64,000 bases of DNA from Trabulsiella odontotermitis (GTDB lineage: Bacteria; Pseudomonadota; Gammaproteobacteria; Enterobacterales; Enterobacteriaceae). The notes beneath the pieces were generated by a model that was given only the letters and a program-made list of their open reading frames with translations, searched no databases and was not told the DNA's origin. The DNA is taken from NCBI RefSeq assembly GCF_030053895.1, contig NZ_CP125781.1, forward strand, positions 620,001-684,000. The letters run 5' to 3'. The translations under genes were made by a program, and so were the position numbers. Every line of letters starts with the position of its first letter. The first letter of the stretch is position 1. Positions 32,748 to 41,817 of this stretch are shown here, one piece after another.

Positions 32748-33788
32748 CTAGTGATAGTTGACCTTGATGGTGACCGTTTTACTGAATGGCCCGACGGCAA
32801 TCTCCTGCGACGGGTTTTTCGTCAGCTCGGCGGTATAGTCATGGGTAAAACGCTCTTCCATTCCCGCCACAAACGTTTCAAACGCCTGGTACTCATTAAA
32901 ACGGGTATCGATGTGAGTGGTATCGTCCGCGATGCGTAGCAGAAGACCATTTCCCATATCCAGATGCGTGGCGTCATACAGCGCGCCATCGTTGTCGTAA
33001 AAGCTGGTTTCGACGTCAAAGGATTGCGTACAGCCTGCGGCCAGATCTTTGGTGGCGGATAAGTGGAATGATTGCGTTGCCGGTGTGGTTTGTAATGATC
33101 TTCGCGAAAGGACGCCGAAATCGACAACCTGATTCTGCGGCTCAAGGCTGATGTCCACACTGCAATCGAGAAAAGTGATGTTGTCGAGGCCATCAATGTT
33201 AAAACGCAGGTTTTTCGCGCCGTCCATCAGGTTTGCTCCCCCTTCACCGTCAAACTGCACAACGTTTATTTTCCCGAAATCAAACTGTTGATCCTGATCC
33301 GCAGGTACCGTTTTAAGCTGAATGAAAAGGCGAAAGCGCGCGTTGAATGTGACATTTTTCTGTGGTGTCACCCCGTTACAATTTGGGGAATAAACGCCAC
33401 CGTTACTCTTGTCGAGGCAGGCTCCGGTTGGAATGCCGATATCGGATCCCGTGTAATCAACGCCATTGTAGGTGACGCCAAAGGTAAAGTAAGGGTTATC
33501 AAGGACATCAACATTGTTCGTCGCACTTAGCATGAGCCAGGCAAAGAGTGATTCAGAGGGTTTTGTGGGAGACCAGCTCTGGGCGTTATCGCAATATACC
33601 GTGATGTTGATATCCCGGCTTTCCCAGATCTTACTTCCCAGCGGGGCATCAACGGGCACCATGAAGGGCGGCAACGTGACGGTATAATCAGTAGGGCCGC
33701 CGAGTACGCGCTGATAGCAGTCAACAGCCCAGGTGGGGGCGGCGAATAACGTCACCAGCAGCGTGAACAAAAGAGCAAGCGTACGCAT
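32748..33788 (-). CDS. yqiI: Fimbrial tip adhesin-like protein (YqiI type)
   Basis: The 346-residue secreted protein has a signal peptide (MRTLALLFTLLVTLFAAPTWA) and an N-terminal domain with paired cysteines (VDCYQR, TVYCDNAQSW, GACLDKS, SPNCNG). A C-terminal pilin-like half (about 200-346) has the beta-zipper ending VTIKVNYH expected for a subunit that accepts donor-strand exchange. This two-domain layout and last-gene position fit a tip adhesin of a chaperone-usher fimbria. The ATG at 33788 starts the signal peptide; a longer frame begins 11 codons earlier. Only 2 bases separate it from the chaperone gene. Receptor unknown. Confidence 0.85.
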   Translation of the reverse strand: MRTLALLFTLLVTLFAAPTWAVDCYQRVLGGPTDYTVTLPPFMVPVDAPLGSKIWESRDINITVYCDNAQSWSPTKPSESLFAWLMLSATNNVDVLDNPYFTFGVTYNGVDYTGSDIGIPTGACLDKSNGGVYSPNCNGVTPQKNVTFNARFRLFIQLKTVPADQDQQFDFGKINVVQFDGEGGANLMDGAKNLRFNIDGLDNITFLDCSVDISLEPQNQVVDFGVLSRRSLQTTPATQSFHLSATKDLAAGCTQSFDVETSFYDNDGALYDATHLDMGNGLLLRIADDTTHIDTRFNEYQAFETFVAGMEERFTHDYTAELTKNPSQEIAVGPFSKTVTIKVNYH

Positions 33789-33790
33789 GG

Positions 33791-34525
33791 TTAATCCTTT
33801 TGTGCAGGCTGGCTGCTGCATTCGCGCTGAACGGCGTTGCAGCTGATTTTAAATAAATTCAACCCGCCGAAATCACCGATGTAACCGACCTGAAACTGCG
33901 ACGGTAGATCCTTCACCGGCAAAGTTTGCTCGCTGAAGGGAACGAGCATGAGGCTGGTGGTGCCTTTCAGCAGCGTTTTTCCGTCAATACCGACGTAGCC
34001 GATGGTCATATGGTAGGGCGTGCTGTTCATAAAATGCAGCCCGTTTTCGGTCCGTGAGAGTTTGATAGATTTCCAGGGCAGTGGTTGCCCGGAATTGAGG
34101 CGAATGGCCTTTGGCCGCCAGAACAGTTTCAGGCGGCTTTGCATCGCAATCTGCACGACGTTCTGCCCTTCGCTGCGCGGTGGGATCTCTCTGACGTTGT
34201 AATAAAATAAGGATTCCCGGTCAGATGGCAGCCTGGCAAGCGCGGGCAATCCCATCAGCCTGACCTGTGTCTGTTCGCCCGGCTCAAGCCGCACCAGCGG
34301 CGGGACGGTGGAGATATAATCACGATTTTTCACCCCGGTCTGGTCTTCAATCCAGGATTGCGCGAGATAGGGGAGCGTCGGACTTTTATTGCTCAGACGC
34401 AGGGAGATACTTTTGTCGCCCTGATTGAGAATCAGCCGGGTGCGATCGGGCAAAATGGCCGCGTGCGTCAGGCTGGTGGCTGACAATAAAAGGACCATCC
34501 CTTTCGAGATATCAGTCGGTTTCAT
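33791..34525 (-). CDS. yqiH: Periplasmic fimbrial chaperone (YqiH type)
   Basis: The 244-residue product is a PapD-like chaperone with a signal peptide (about 1-22), the N-terminal immunoglobulin domain with DRTRLILNQGDKSISLRLSN, the subunit-binding lysine/arginine pair region, and the family signature FYYNVREIPPRSEG (about residues 106-119). It delivers subunits to the usher by donor-strand complementation. Its start overlaps the end of the usher gene by 14 bases, so translation is probably coupled. A short C-terminal Cys pair (SCNAVQRECSS) is present. Confidence 0.92.
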   Translation of the reverse strand: MKPTDISKGMVLLLSATSLTHAAILPDRTRLILNQGDKSISLRLSNKSPTLPYLAQSWIEDQTGVKNRDYISTVPPLVRLEPGEQTQVRLMGLPALARLPSDRESLFYYNVREIPPRSEGQNVVQIAMQSRLKLFWRPKAIRLNSGQPLPWKSIKLSRTENGLHFMNSTPYHMTIGYVGIDGKTLLKGTTSLMLVPFSEQTLPVKDLPSQFQVGYIGDFGGLNLFKISCNAVQRECSSQPAQKD

Positions 34526-37058
34526 GCTTTTCTCTGGTCTGGTGAGTGTATCGACACGGCAGAATGAGTGCGCTGTCGAGATTGCTGTGGTTGGGCGGAA
34601 TAATCTCGCAGGTGTGTTCGCCCCAGTTCACGCTGAGCACACTGTTTTCCTGGAGTCCGCTGAGGTACACAAAACCGTCGTCCGCAATCAGGCCGACGTC
34701 TTTGCGGGTTTTGCTGTCGATGACGGAAACGCCAAGTGGCGGAAACGTACCATTTTCCAGCCTGACCACGCCCATGATCTGATACCCCTGACTGGCGTTA
34801 AGCGCTTTATAACCGATGGCGCCTTCTGTCAGCGTGGTACGGAACACCGGGCTGTTGATATCCACGCCTTCCGGTAGTGTATTGCTGTTAACCTGAACGG
34901 TGGCGGTCTGGTAATTGCTGAGCGACGGGATCACCGCGATGCCAAAGGCATTAGTGACGCTGCGTCCGCGGCTCAACTCAACGCCAGAAACGCCATTAGC
35001 GTCGACCATCATGCGGGCGTTATTCCCGCTGGGGCGATCATGCATTGCCACGCCATAACGAGTGGCGGTGATCGCGCTGTTCCAGCCCAGATTCATTGAA
35101 GAATAGTGATTCGGTTGCACGCTGGCGGCGAGGCTCAGACGACCGGGTGTCGCGTAGTGCTGATAGCTTCCCCGTAATGCCGGTTCGCCGTCGCTGAGTT
35201 GATCGTTATCGGCAGAAACGGAGAGGTTCCAGGTATTATCGCGGTCGGAGGAATCAAAATACGACAGCGACTGCGTGGTGTTATCACCGTAGCGCTGCTG
35301 GTTGTAAGCCAGATTACGTCCCGCACTCAACGGCACGGAGAGAGAGAAATAGTACTGATTTTCGTCAGTATCATCCCAGCGGGTGCGAGTAACAGCCAGT
35401 GAGGCGGAGAGCCCTTTCAGCTCGCCAATGGCAAAGCTGTGGTTGAGAGAAAGTGAGTAGCTGGTGTTGCTGGTGGCATTCCAGTAGGTATTGCGGCTGA
35501 TATTCAGCCAGGCGCTCATGTCCCACGGTGCGATGGCCTGGCTGAACGACAGCACGTAGCTCTCTTTTTCGTTATCGCTGCCGTCATCGCCTTCGCGATA
35601 GTCGAGGTACTCATTCATCGACACATAATTTTTGTCAGAGAAACGGTAACCAGCGAAGGTGATCTGGCTGTCGGTAGCGTCAAAACGGCGGGCGTAGTTC
35701 ATACGGTAGCTATAACCATGCTGGCTGTTATTGCCGGTTTCTTGCGTCAGATTGGCCTGTGACCGCGTGACGTCAAAAGAGACTGCGCCCAGCACGTTGA
35801 GGTTAAAGCCAATACCCGAGGTAAAGGCCTGATAGTCATCTGCCGTCAGAATGGCGCCGCCGTACAGTGAGGTGGTGCTCAGCCAGCCCCATGAAAATTC
35901 CCCGGTCCAGAACAGCGGGTTATGTACATCGTTATGGCTGTTTGAGGTGGGTTTCCCGGCAGAGGTTTTGTACCGTAACTGACCCTGGCGGGTAAGAAAT
36001 GGCACGGACGCCGAGCCGACCTGAAAGGTGCTGGTTCGGCCATCTTCTTCTTCGATGGTGACATCCATTTGCCCCTGCAACGTGTCGACCATATCCGAAA
36101 TAGTAAACGGCCCTGGCGTGACGGTGGTCTGGTAGAGCACGCGGCCATTCTGCGAAACGGTGACTTTGGCGTTGGTCTGCGCGATGCCGGAGATTTGCGG
36201 CGCATAGCCTTGTAGGTCCGGCGGCAGCATGCTCTCATCGCTTTCGAGCGTTGTCCCAGTGAAGTGAAAGGTATCGAAAATATCGGAGCTAAGATCGTAC
36301 TGGCCGAGGGTAAATTTTGACGCCAGCGACGGTAACGGGCGAAAGAGATAGGTGCGTGCCAGGCGACTCTCGGTGTCAGTGCTGTTTCCGCTGATAAAAT
36401 TCTGGTTGTACTGATAGTCAGAACGCAGACGCCATGCCCCCAGGTTGATGCCTGCCGTGCCATAAGCGCTAAAGCTTTGCGTGCTGTCGCCGTCGTGAGG
36501 CGAGTACTGACTGGCATAAATGTTGTAATCGAGAAGCGCGCCATTAACCCCATCGTCCCAGTATTCCGGCGGGGTCCAGTTTTTCGCGTGATATTTCATC
36601 CAGGATTGCGGCACGGTTAGCGTCAGGCGCATTGTGGATTTATCGAGTTTTGCGCTGAACTCCGGTTTATCGATGATATCCAGGCATTGTGTCTGACCGC
36701 GGTTGTTGAGCTGACGGACAAAAGCGTCGTCAAAACCCCACTGCAACAGCTCGTCAGTGGTGAGGCAAAGTCGCGAGCCGTTTTCCGCAGTGGTTGCCTG
36801 CCATTCGACGTTCCAGTCGCCGGGTAAGGTGTTTTTATTCAGCGTGATTTGCACCAGATAGCGTCCGGGCGAGATGTAGTCTTTCTTTTCGAACTGGCTG
36901 AGATCGACGTTCTGGCGATCATCGGCATCAAGGGCGTCAGTATTAAACTCCACGGCAAGGGAAACGGCAGGAGTACCCGAAAAAATAAACAGGATAAATA
37001 AACTGTTTTTGACAAAAGTCGTTAATCCAGTGATCAACGAAAAAAGGAATCTGCGCAT
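34512..37058 (-). CDS. yqiG: Outer membrane fimbrial usher (YqiG type)
   Basis: The 848-residue usher has a signal sequence (MRRFLFSLITGLTTFVKNS onward), an N-terminal periplasmic domain (VEFNTDALDADDRQNVDLSQF), a 24-strand beta-barrel with a plug domain, and two C-terminal domains ending with a cysteine pair (HTCEII ... LPCRYTH). It threads fimbrial subunits through the outer membrane. I recall that the K-12 copy is split by an IS2 element; this one is uninterrupted. ATG 37058 is chosen to place the signal peptide at the N-terminus, with GAATGGACTC upstream being a weak ribosome site; a frame start 23 codons earlier is less likely. Confidence 0.9.
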   Translation of the reverse strand: MRRFLFSLITGLTTFVKNSLFILFIFSGTPAVSLAVEFNTDALDADDRQNVDLSQFEKKDYISPGRYLVQITLNKNTLPGDWNVEWQATTAENGSRLCLTTDELLQWGFDDAFVRQLNNRGQTQCLDIIDKPEFSAKLDKSTMRLTLTVPQSWMKYHAKNWTPPEYWDDGVNGALLDYNIYASQYSPHDGDSTQSFSAYGTAGINLGAWRLRSDYQYNQNFISGNSTDTESRLARTYLFRPLPSLASKFTLGQYDLSSDIFDTFHFTGTTLESDESMLPPDLQGYAPQISGIAQTNAKVTVSQNGRVLYQTTVTPGPFTISDMVDTLQGQMDVTIEEEDGRTSTFQVGSASVPFLTRQGQLRYKTSAGKPTSNSHNDVHNPLFWTGEFSWGWLSTTSLYGGAILTADDYQAFTSGIGFNLNVLGAVSFDVTRSQANLTQETGNNSQHGYSYRMNYARRFDATDSQITFAGYRFSDKNYVSMNEYLDYREGDDGSDNEKESYVLSFSQAIAPWDMSAWLNISRNTYWNATSNTSYSLSLNHSFAIGELKGLSASLAVTRTRWDDTDENQYYFSLSVPLSAGRNLAYNQQRYGDNTTQSLSYFDSSDRDNTWNLSVSADNDQLSDGEPALRGSYQHYATPGRLSLAASVQPNHYSSMNLGWNSAITATRYGVAMHDRPSGNNARMMVDANGVSGVELSRGRSVTNAFGIAVIPSLSNYQTATVQVNSNTLPEGVDINSPVFRTTLTEGAIGYKALNASQGYQIMGVVRLENGTFPPLGVSVIDSKTRKDVGLIADDGFVYLSGLQENSVLSVNWGEHTCEIIPPNHSNLDSALILPCRYTHQTREKHETD

Positions 37059-37133
37059 GAGTCCATTCTTTTGAGAGGGTATCCTGAAAGCCGGCAAACA
37101 AGTCGCCGGCCATTCCGGTAACGTCAAAATGTA

Positions 37134-37715
37134 TTATTCGTAATTAAGAATATAATTGGCGATGGCATTCACATTGCCCGGCGTTGCATCCCCGGTGGCA
37201 TCCGGCGTTTTTTCCATGCGGGCTTTGAAGTTTAATTCCTGATAGGAATTAAGATTAGGGAAAGTCACCGCAACGGCTTCGCCAAGCGTGATCTTTTCAT
37301 TACCTTCATCAAGAATACGAACACCCACGTTTGTTGCGCCGCCTTCGTTATCTTCTGCGCTGTTTTTCATCAGGCTGGAGTCGGTGGCGTTCACATTAGC
37401 GGAGGAAAACGTAACGTCAACTTTATTGGTCGTGACAGTTTGCCCGTCGACCTCTTTTGACAGGATGCAGTCCTGAAGATGAATAGTAAAGTCAGTGGCT
37501 AACGACATTTTATCGCTGTTGAGCACGCTGGTGGCGACTTCACCGAGATCCACTTGCAGATCTTCATCGCCTGGCTGAATGGAACACGGAGATTCGATAA
37601 CCCATCCAGAAAACGTCACCTGGCCTGAACCTTGCTCCGGGACATCGGGTGCAGCGAAAGCGGTACCGGAGAGGAGTGCCGACGTTAATGCTACGGCTAA
37701 TATTTTCCTGAACAT
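37134..37715 (-). CDS. ygiL: Fimbrial major subunit (YgiL type)
   Basis: The 193-residue secreted pilin has a signal peptide (MFRKILAVALTSALLSGTAFA) and the type 1 pilin fold: GQVTFSGWVIESPCSIQ near the mature N-terminus, the second cysteine in LQDCILS, and a C-terminal beta strand ending in ANYILNYE, with the penultimate tyrosine of pilins. It polymerises into the fimbrial rod. First gene of the operon ygiL-yqiG-yqiH-yqiI; the 75-base gap to the usher gene has a short inverted repeat (GCCGGCAA / TTGCCGGC region) that may reduce read-through. Confidence 0.9.
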   Translation of the reverse strand: MFRKILAVALTSALLSGTAFAAPDVPEQGSGQVTFSGWVIESPCSIQPGDEDLQVDLGEVATSVLNSDKMSLATDFTIHLQDCILSKEVDGQTVTTNKVDVTFSSANVNATDSSLMKNSAEDNEGGATNVGVRILDEGNEKITLGEAVAVTFPNLNSYQELNFKARMEKTPDATGDATPGNVNAIANYILNYE

Positions 37716-38104
37716 TCAGAGTAATCCTTTGTATGTTAATAAGAAAAACAGTAATAACGACGTCGCAAGAAGCGATGCGACAACATTATTCAGGCGAAGA
37801 ATAGCACTGTTGAAAAGGTTGTCTTTTTAGTTTTTCTAAGCAAGGGATGTAGTAATATTAATATTATATTTGATGTGAATGAGCGAGGTTAACGTCGCGG
37901 TAGGAAAATGTGAGTAAGTTATTATTCACTTCTTCTGCTGTGAGCGTTAAATAAAAATGTCAGCAGATATATATGGCAGTATATCGTTAAGGTAATAGGT
38001 TGAAGGTATTTATAACGTTAATATTCCTGGTTTGCTATGCTCTCATAATGATAAATAAAGGGCAGTGGTGAAATTAAATTAAACACTTTAATATTAAATG
38101 ACAT
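37716..38104. other. AT-rich upstream region of the fimbrial operon
   Basis: About 390 bases with no supported gene, markedly richer in A and T than the neighbours, with runs such as TAATATTAATATTATATTT. Such tracts upstream of fimbrial operons are common targets of H-NS silencing. I saw no pair of inverted repeats typical of an invertible promoter. Confidence 0.5.
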
Positions 38105-38136
38105 GCAAAAGGCGCTGCGGAAAGGCTCGCAGCGCC
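38105..38136 (-). terminator. Terminator of zupT
   Basis: On the minus strand GGCGCTGCG and CGCAGCGCC form a 9-bp stem with an 8-nt loop, followed by TTTTG, just past the zupT stop codon. Confidence 0.85.
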
Positions 38137-38143
38137 ATGACGT

Positions 38144-38917
38144 TTAGCCAATACCCATTGCCTGGAGCGCCACAAGGCTCATTCCCATCACCGACATACC
38201 GCATAACACACCGTAGCTCGGGTTGTTGTGAGGATCGATCTCTTTCGCCAGCGGCATCAGTTCATCAACAGACAGCGCTACCATAATACCTGCCACAGCG
38301 GCCATGATGGCGGCCATCACCACCGGCGAAACCAGACTTCCGAGGATGAGCCACGCCAGCACGCCGCCGAGAATTTCAGCCATTCCCGAAACACCTGCCC
38401 AGAACACGGCTTTGCGACGGGAACCGGTCGCGGCATACACCGGTCCAGCGACGGCAAGACCTTCAGGAATATTGTGCAATGCCACTGCGAAGGCGATGCC
38501 GATACCCAGTTCGAGGTTATTACTGGCGGTAACGAAGGTGGCAATCCCTTCCGGGAAGTTATGCAGACTGATACCCAGCGTCAGCAACACAGCAGTACGG
38601 CGCAGGTTGCGCGGCATCACGGCTTTATCGCCGTGCATGAGATCCTGTGGATGCGCGTGCGGCAGAATGCGATCGAGCCCGAAATAACCGAGCAGACCTA
38701 TAATGAACATGCTGTAGCCCAGCATTGGCGACATGTTTTCCGTCGCCAGCGCTGCCGGAAGCATCTCCATCAGCGAAATAAGCAGCATGATCCCGGCGGC
38801 AAAGCCCAGGGAAAATGCCAGCAGGCGATTGGACGGCTTCTGGCCGAGTACACCAAGCAGGGCGCCAATAAAAGTCGCGGCGCCGGCTAAAAGGGTCAGG
38901 ATGAGTGGTACTGACAT
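38144..38917 (-). CDS. zupT: ZIP-family divalent metal transporter ZupT
   Basis: The 257-residue inner membrane protein imports zinc and also iron, cobalt and manganese. Eight membrane segments are predicted and the metal-site motifs LHNFPEG (about 119-125) and ALHNIPEG (about 147-154) are intact, with LMEMLPA nearby. The ATG at 38917 (MSVPLIL) follows CAGGAGAATGAA; an upstream ATG adds 11 unlike residues. Divergent from ygiD. Confidence 0.96.
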   Translation of the reverse strand: MSVPLILTLLAGAATFIGALLGVLGQKPSNRLLAFSLGFAAGIMLLISLMEMLPAALATENMSPMLGYSMFIIGLLGYFGLDRILPHAHPQDLMHGDKAVMPRNLRRTAVLLTLGISLHNFPEGIATFVTASNNLELGIGIAFAVALHNIPEGLAVAGPVYAATGSRRKAVFWAGVSGMAEILGGVLAWLILGSLVSPVVMAAIMAAVAGIMVALSVDELMPLAKEIDPHNNPSYGVLCGMSVMGMSLVALQAMGIG

Positions 38918-39049
38918 TTCATTCTCCTGCGACAACATCCGTTCGTTCAAACTATTTGATGAAGATCATCACGCTTATCTGAGTTTATCCTTCCCGGAAA
39001 AGGGGTAATGTGGCGTCATTACATTGAACTCCCTGCAAAGGATAACATC

Positions 39050-39838
39050 ATGTCTCGTACCCGAATGCCAGCGCTGTTTCTTGGTCACGGCAGCCCGATG
39101 AACGTGCTGGAAGATAACCGCTATACCCGCGCCTGGCAACGTCTGGGTGAGGAATTGCCGCGCCCGAAAGCGATCGTCGTGGTCTCTGCGCACTGGTTCA
39201 CGCGCGGTACTGGCGTTACCGCGATGGAAACCCCGAAAACGATCCACGATTTCGGTGGCTTCCCGCAGGCGTTGTACGACACGCATTATCCGGCACCTGG
39301 CTCGCCTGAACTGGCTGAACGACTGGTTTCGTTGCTGGCACCGGTTCCCGTCGCGCTCGATAAAGAAGCCTGGGGTTTTGACCATGGCTCCTGGGGGGTG
39401 CTGATCAAGATGTACCCGAACGCCGACATTCCGATGGTGCAGCTTAGTATTGACAGCACGAAACCGGCCGCCTGGCATATGGAGATGGGACGCAAACTGG
39501 CGACGCTGCGTGATGAGGGCATCATGCTGGTGGCGAGCGGCAATGTGGTGCATAACCTGCGCACGGCACGCTGGCATGGCGACAGCTCGCCGTATCCGTG
39601 GGCCACGTCGTTTAACGACTACGTGAAGGCCAACCTCGACTGGCAAGGGCCGGTGGAACAGCATCCATTGGTCAATTACATGGCGCATGAAAGCGGTTCT
39701 CTCTCTAACCCGACGCCAGATCACTTCCTGCCGCTGCTGTATGTGCTTGGCGCGTGGGATGGTGAAGAACCCATCACGATCCCGGTGGACGGTCTCGAGA
39801 TGGGCGCATTAAGCATGTTGTCTGTGCAAATTGGCTGA
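39050..39838 (+). CDS. ygiD: 4,5-DOPA dioxygenase extradiol YgiD
   Basis: The 262-residue protein belongs to the LigB-type class III extradiol dioxygenases. Metal-binding motifs LGHGSPMN (about 10-17), SAHWFT (about 45-50) and the later ASGNVVHNL (about 163-171) are present. E. coli YgiD opens the ring of L-DOPA to form betalamic-type products in vitro; the physiological substrate is unknown. ATG 39050 has AAAGGATAACATC upstream and fits the family; the longer frame start is less likely. Convergent with ygiC. Confidence 0.94.
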   Translation: MSRTRMPALFLGHGSPMNVLEDNRYTRAWQRLGEELPRPKAIVVVSAHWFTRGTGVTAMETPKTIHDFGGFPQALYDTHYPAPGSPELAERLVSLLAPVPVALDKEAWGFDHGSWGVLIKMYPNADIPMVQLSIDSTKPAAWHMEMGRKLATLRDEGIMLVASGNVVHNLRTARWHGDSSPYPWATSFNDYVKANLDWQGPVEQHPLVNYMAHESGSLSNPTPDHFLPLLYVLGAWDGEEPITIPVDGLEMGALSMLSVQIG

Positions 39839-39841
39839 TGG

Positions 39842-41002
39842 TTATTCGACAAAAATGTGGGGATAGAAGCGTGAAAGATCCTGGGTGATCAGCGCTCTGT
39901 CCTCACGAATGCCGATCCCGGCTGGCTGATCGTTGATAAGCCAGCTGCCGATCAACGTATAGCTGTCGCCAAATTTCGGTAACTGCCAGAACTGCTGGAC
40001 GATCATTCCCTCTTCACCGTACGGACCTTCTACTGCTTCAAGCACATTGCCGTTTTCGACGATCGACACATTGGCCCCTTCGCGAGAGAAGATGGGCTTG
40101 ACGACGTATTTGTCCATCGGCGGATGGTCATCTTCGGCAAAATACGCGGGCAGCAGATTCGGGTGGTCGGGGAACATTTCCCACAACAACGGCAGTAGCG
40201 CTTTGTTGGAGATGATGCTTTTCCATGCGGGTTCCAGCCAGCGTACACCAGCGTCTTCCAGTTTGGTGGAGAACATCTCGCGCAGCATAAACTCCCACGG
40301 GTAGAGCTTGAACAGGTTACCAATCACCTGATCCTGAAGGTCAGTAAACTGGCCTTTTTCACCCAGTCCGATGTCATCAACGTAAAGGAATTCTGTCGCG
40401 ACGCCCGCTTCGTTAGCGCAATCCTGCAGATATTGCACGGTACCACGATCTTCCACGGTATCGCGGCAGCAGGTCATGTGCAGCAACTGGAAACCAAATT
40501 GTTCACGCAACTCGGCAAAGCGCTCAATGAGCTTTTCCTGCAGGCTGTTGAACTGATCGCTCCCGGTGGGCAGATTCCCGGCATTGATTTGATCTTCCAG
40601 CCAGATCCACTGGAAAAATGCCGCTTCATACAGCGAGGTGGGGGTGTCAGCGTTGTTCTCAAGCAGCTTCGGTTCACCTACGCCATCCCACGCCAGATCC
40701 AGGCGGGAATAGAGCGAGGGCTGCTGGGTTTGCCATGACTGGCGGACAAACCCCCAGGTATGTTTGGGAATGCGGAACTTCGTCATCAGCGCATCGCTGG
40801 CGATCACTTTCCCGACCACCTGCAGACACATCTGATGCAGCTCAGCAGTCACGTCTTCCAGCTTTTCCACCTGCGCCAGCGTGAGTTTGTAATAGGCTTC
40901 TTCACACCAGTACGGCTCGCCGTACATGGTATGAAAATTGAAACCGAACTCAGTGGCTTTCTCACGCCAGTCCGGACGCTCGATGATACTGACTCTTTCC
41001 AT
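39842..41002 (-). CDS. ygiC: ATP-grasp glutathionylspermidine-synthase-like protein YgiC
   Basis: The 386-residue protein matches the C-terminal synthetase half of glutathionylspermidine synthase. ATP-grasp features include MDKYVVKPIFSREGANVSI and the QQFWQLPKF segment near the C-terminus, with substrate-binding residues in WDGVGEPKLLENNADTPTS. No amidase half is present. The true substrate is not known. It follows ygiB by 5 bases and is part of the tolC-ygiB-ygiC unit. Confidence 0.93.
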   Translation of the reverse strand: MERVSIIERPDWREKATEFGFNFHTMYGEPYWCEEAYYKLTLAQVEKLEDVTAELHQMCLQVVGKVIASDALMTKFRIPKHTWGFVRQSWQTQQPSLYSRLDLAWDGVGEPKLLENNADTPTSLYEAAFFQWIWLEDQINAGNLPTGSDQFNSLQEKLIERFAELREQFGFQLLHMTCCRDTVEDRGTVQYLQDCANEAGVATEFLYVDDIGLGEKGQFTDLQDQVIGNLFKLYPWEFMLREMFSTKLEDAGVRWLEPAWKSIISNKALLPLLWEMFPDHPNLLPAYFAEDDHPPMDKYVVKPIFSREGANVSIVENGNVLEAVEGPYGEEGMIVQQFWQLPKFGDSYTLIGSWLINDQPAGIGIREDRALITQDLSRFYPHIFVE

Positions 41003-41007
41003 GTCGC

Positions 41008-41676
41008 TTAGCCGCCCATTGAACGTGAGGACGTGCCGGACGCGCTGCGCTGCATGGTCGCCTGTTTCGCGACGGATTCGCCAAAGCCGCCACGGGTGAC
41101 CGTGGAGGTGGTGGCCGGTTTCGGCGCCATGGCGGTTTTCGGCACGGTCATCGTACGGCCTGGTTGTGCAGCACCATAGTTTTTGCCACCGGCATCGGTG
41201 TATTTACCGTACGCCGGGCTGGCCGGGTTTCGCGAACTGAACAGCGGTTGCTGCTGGAAACCTGCGCCGCCGCTCATCAGGCGGCCCATCATGTAACCCG
41301 CCATCAGCGGCATCCAGAAGCTGCCGCTGCTTTGTGCCTGCGCCTGGTTTTCCGGCGCCATGCCTGCCTGTGCAGGCGTTTGCTGGCACTGGCCTTCGCC
41401 GAATTCAGCGACGCAGTCTTCGCGAGTGGCGTATTTCGGCGCTGTACGCTCCGCTTCTTTCAGGGCGTTAGTGTACGCCGTGGTACATTCCGCGCTCTTG
41501 CCCGGGTTTGCTGCTGAGCAGTCGTCCGCGTTTTGATACAGTGAAACCGTCTCGTCGGTTTTTTCGCAGCCTGCCAGCAGAAAAACAGCCGTAACAGCCA
41601 GCGCGACGGGCGTCAGATGACGTGCGCCCCAGCTTTTGCGGAATGACGCATGATTGATAATTTTTGTCCGTTTCAT
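41008..41676 (-). CDS. ygiB: DUF1190 lipoprotein YgiB
   Basis: The 222-residue product has a positively charged N-terminus, a hydrophobic stretch and a lipobox LLAGC (Cys near residue 37). The mature part has several cysteines (DDCSAANPGKSAECTTAY, REDCVAEFGEGQC) and a Gly/Ser/Gln-rich tail with a GYMMGRLMSGG segment. Function is unknown; in E. coli it is co-transcribed with tolC and ygiC. ATG 41676 (MKRTKIINHASF) matches the family; an upstream start would add 39 residues without similarity. Confidence 0.92.
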   Translation of the reverse strand: MKRTKIINHASFRKSWGARHLTPVALAVTAVFLLAGCEKTDETVSLYQNADDCSAANPGKSAECTTAYTNALKEAERTAPKYATREDCVAEFGEGQCQQTPAQAGMAPENQAQAQSSGSFWMPLMAGYMMGRLMSGGAGFQQQPLFSSRNPASPAYGKYTDAGGKNYGAAQPGRTMTVPKTAMAPKPATTSTVTRGGFGESVAKQATMQRSASGTSSRSMGG

Positions 41677-41783
41677 TTTTGTCTTCCAGGACCCAGTGGT
41701 AGTGGTCAAGGATAGAGGATGAGTGGTTGAAATTGAAGCGACAGGTATGGCAGAGAGGAGATCTTTACGTTGCCTTACATACA

Positions 41784-41806
41784 CCCGGCGCACAAGCGGC
41801 GCCGGG
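41784..41806 (-). terminator. Hairpin between tolC and ygiB
   Basis: CCCGGCGC and GCGCCGGG form an 8-bp stem with a 7-nt loop just after the tolC stop. No T tract follows on the minus strand, so read-through into ygiB is likely; it probably protects the tolC mRNA end. Confidence 0.6.
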
Positions 41807-41817
41807 TACAGGCAAGA

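Noticed and set aside
37716..38104. Invertible fimbrial promoter element
   Set aside because: The region is AT-rich but no flanking inverted repeats of the fim type and no recombinase gene are present.
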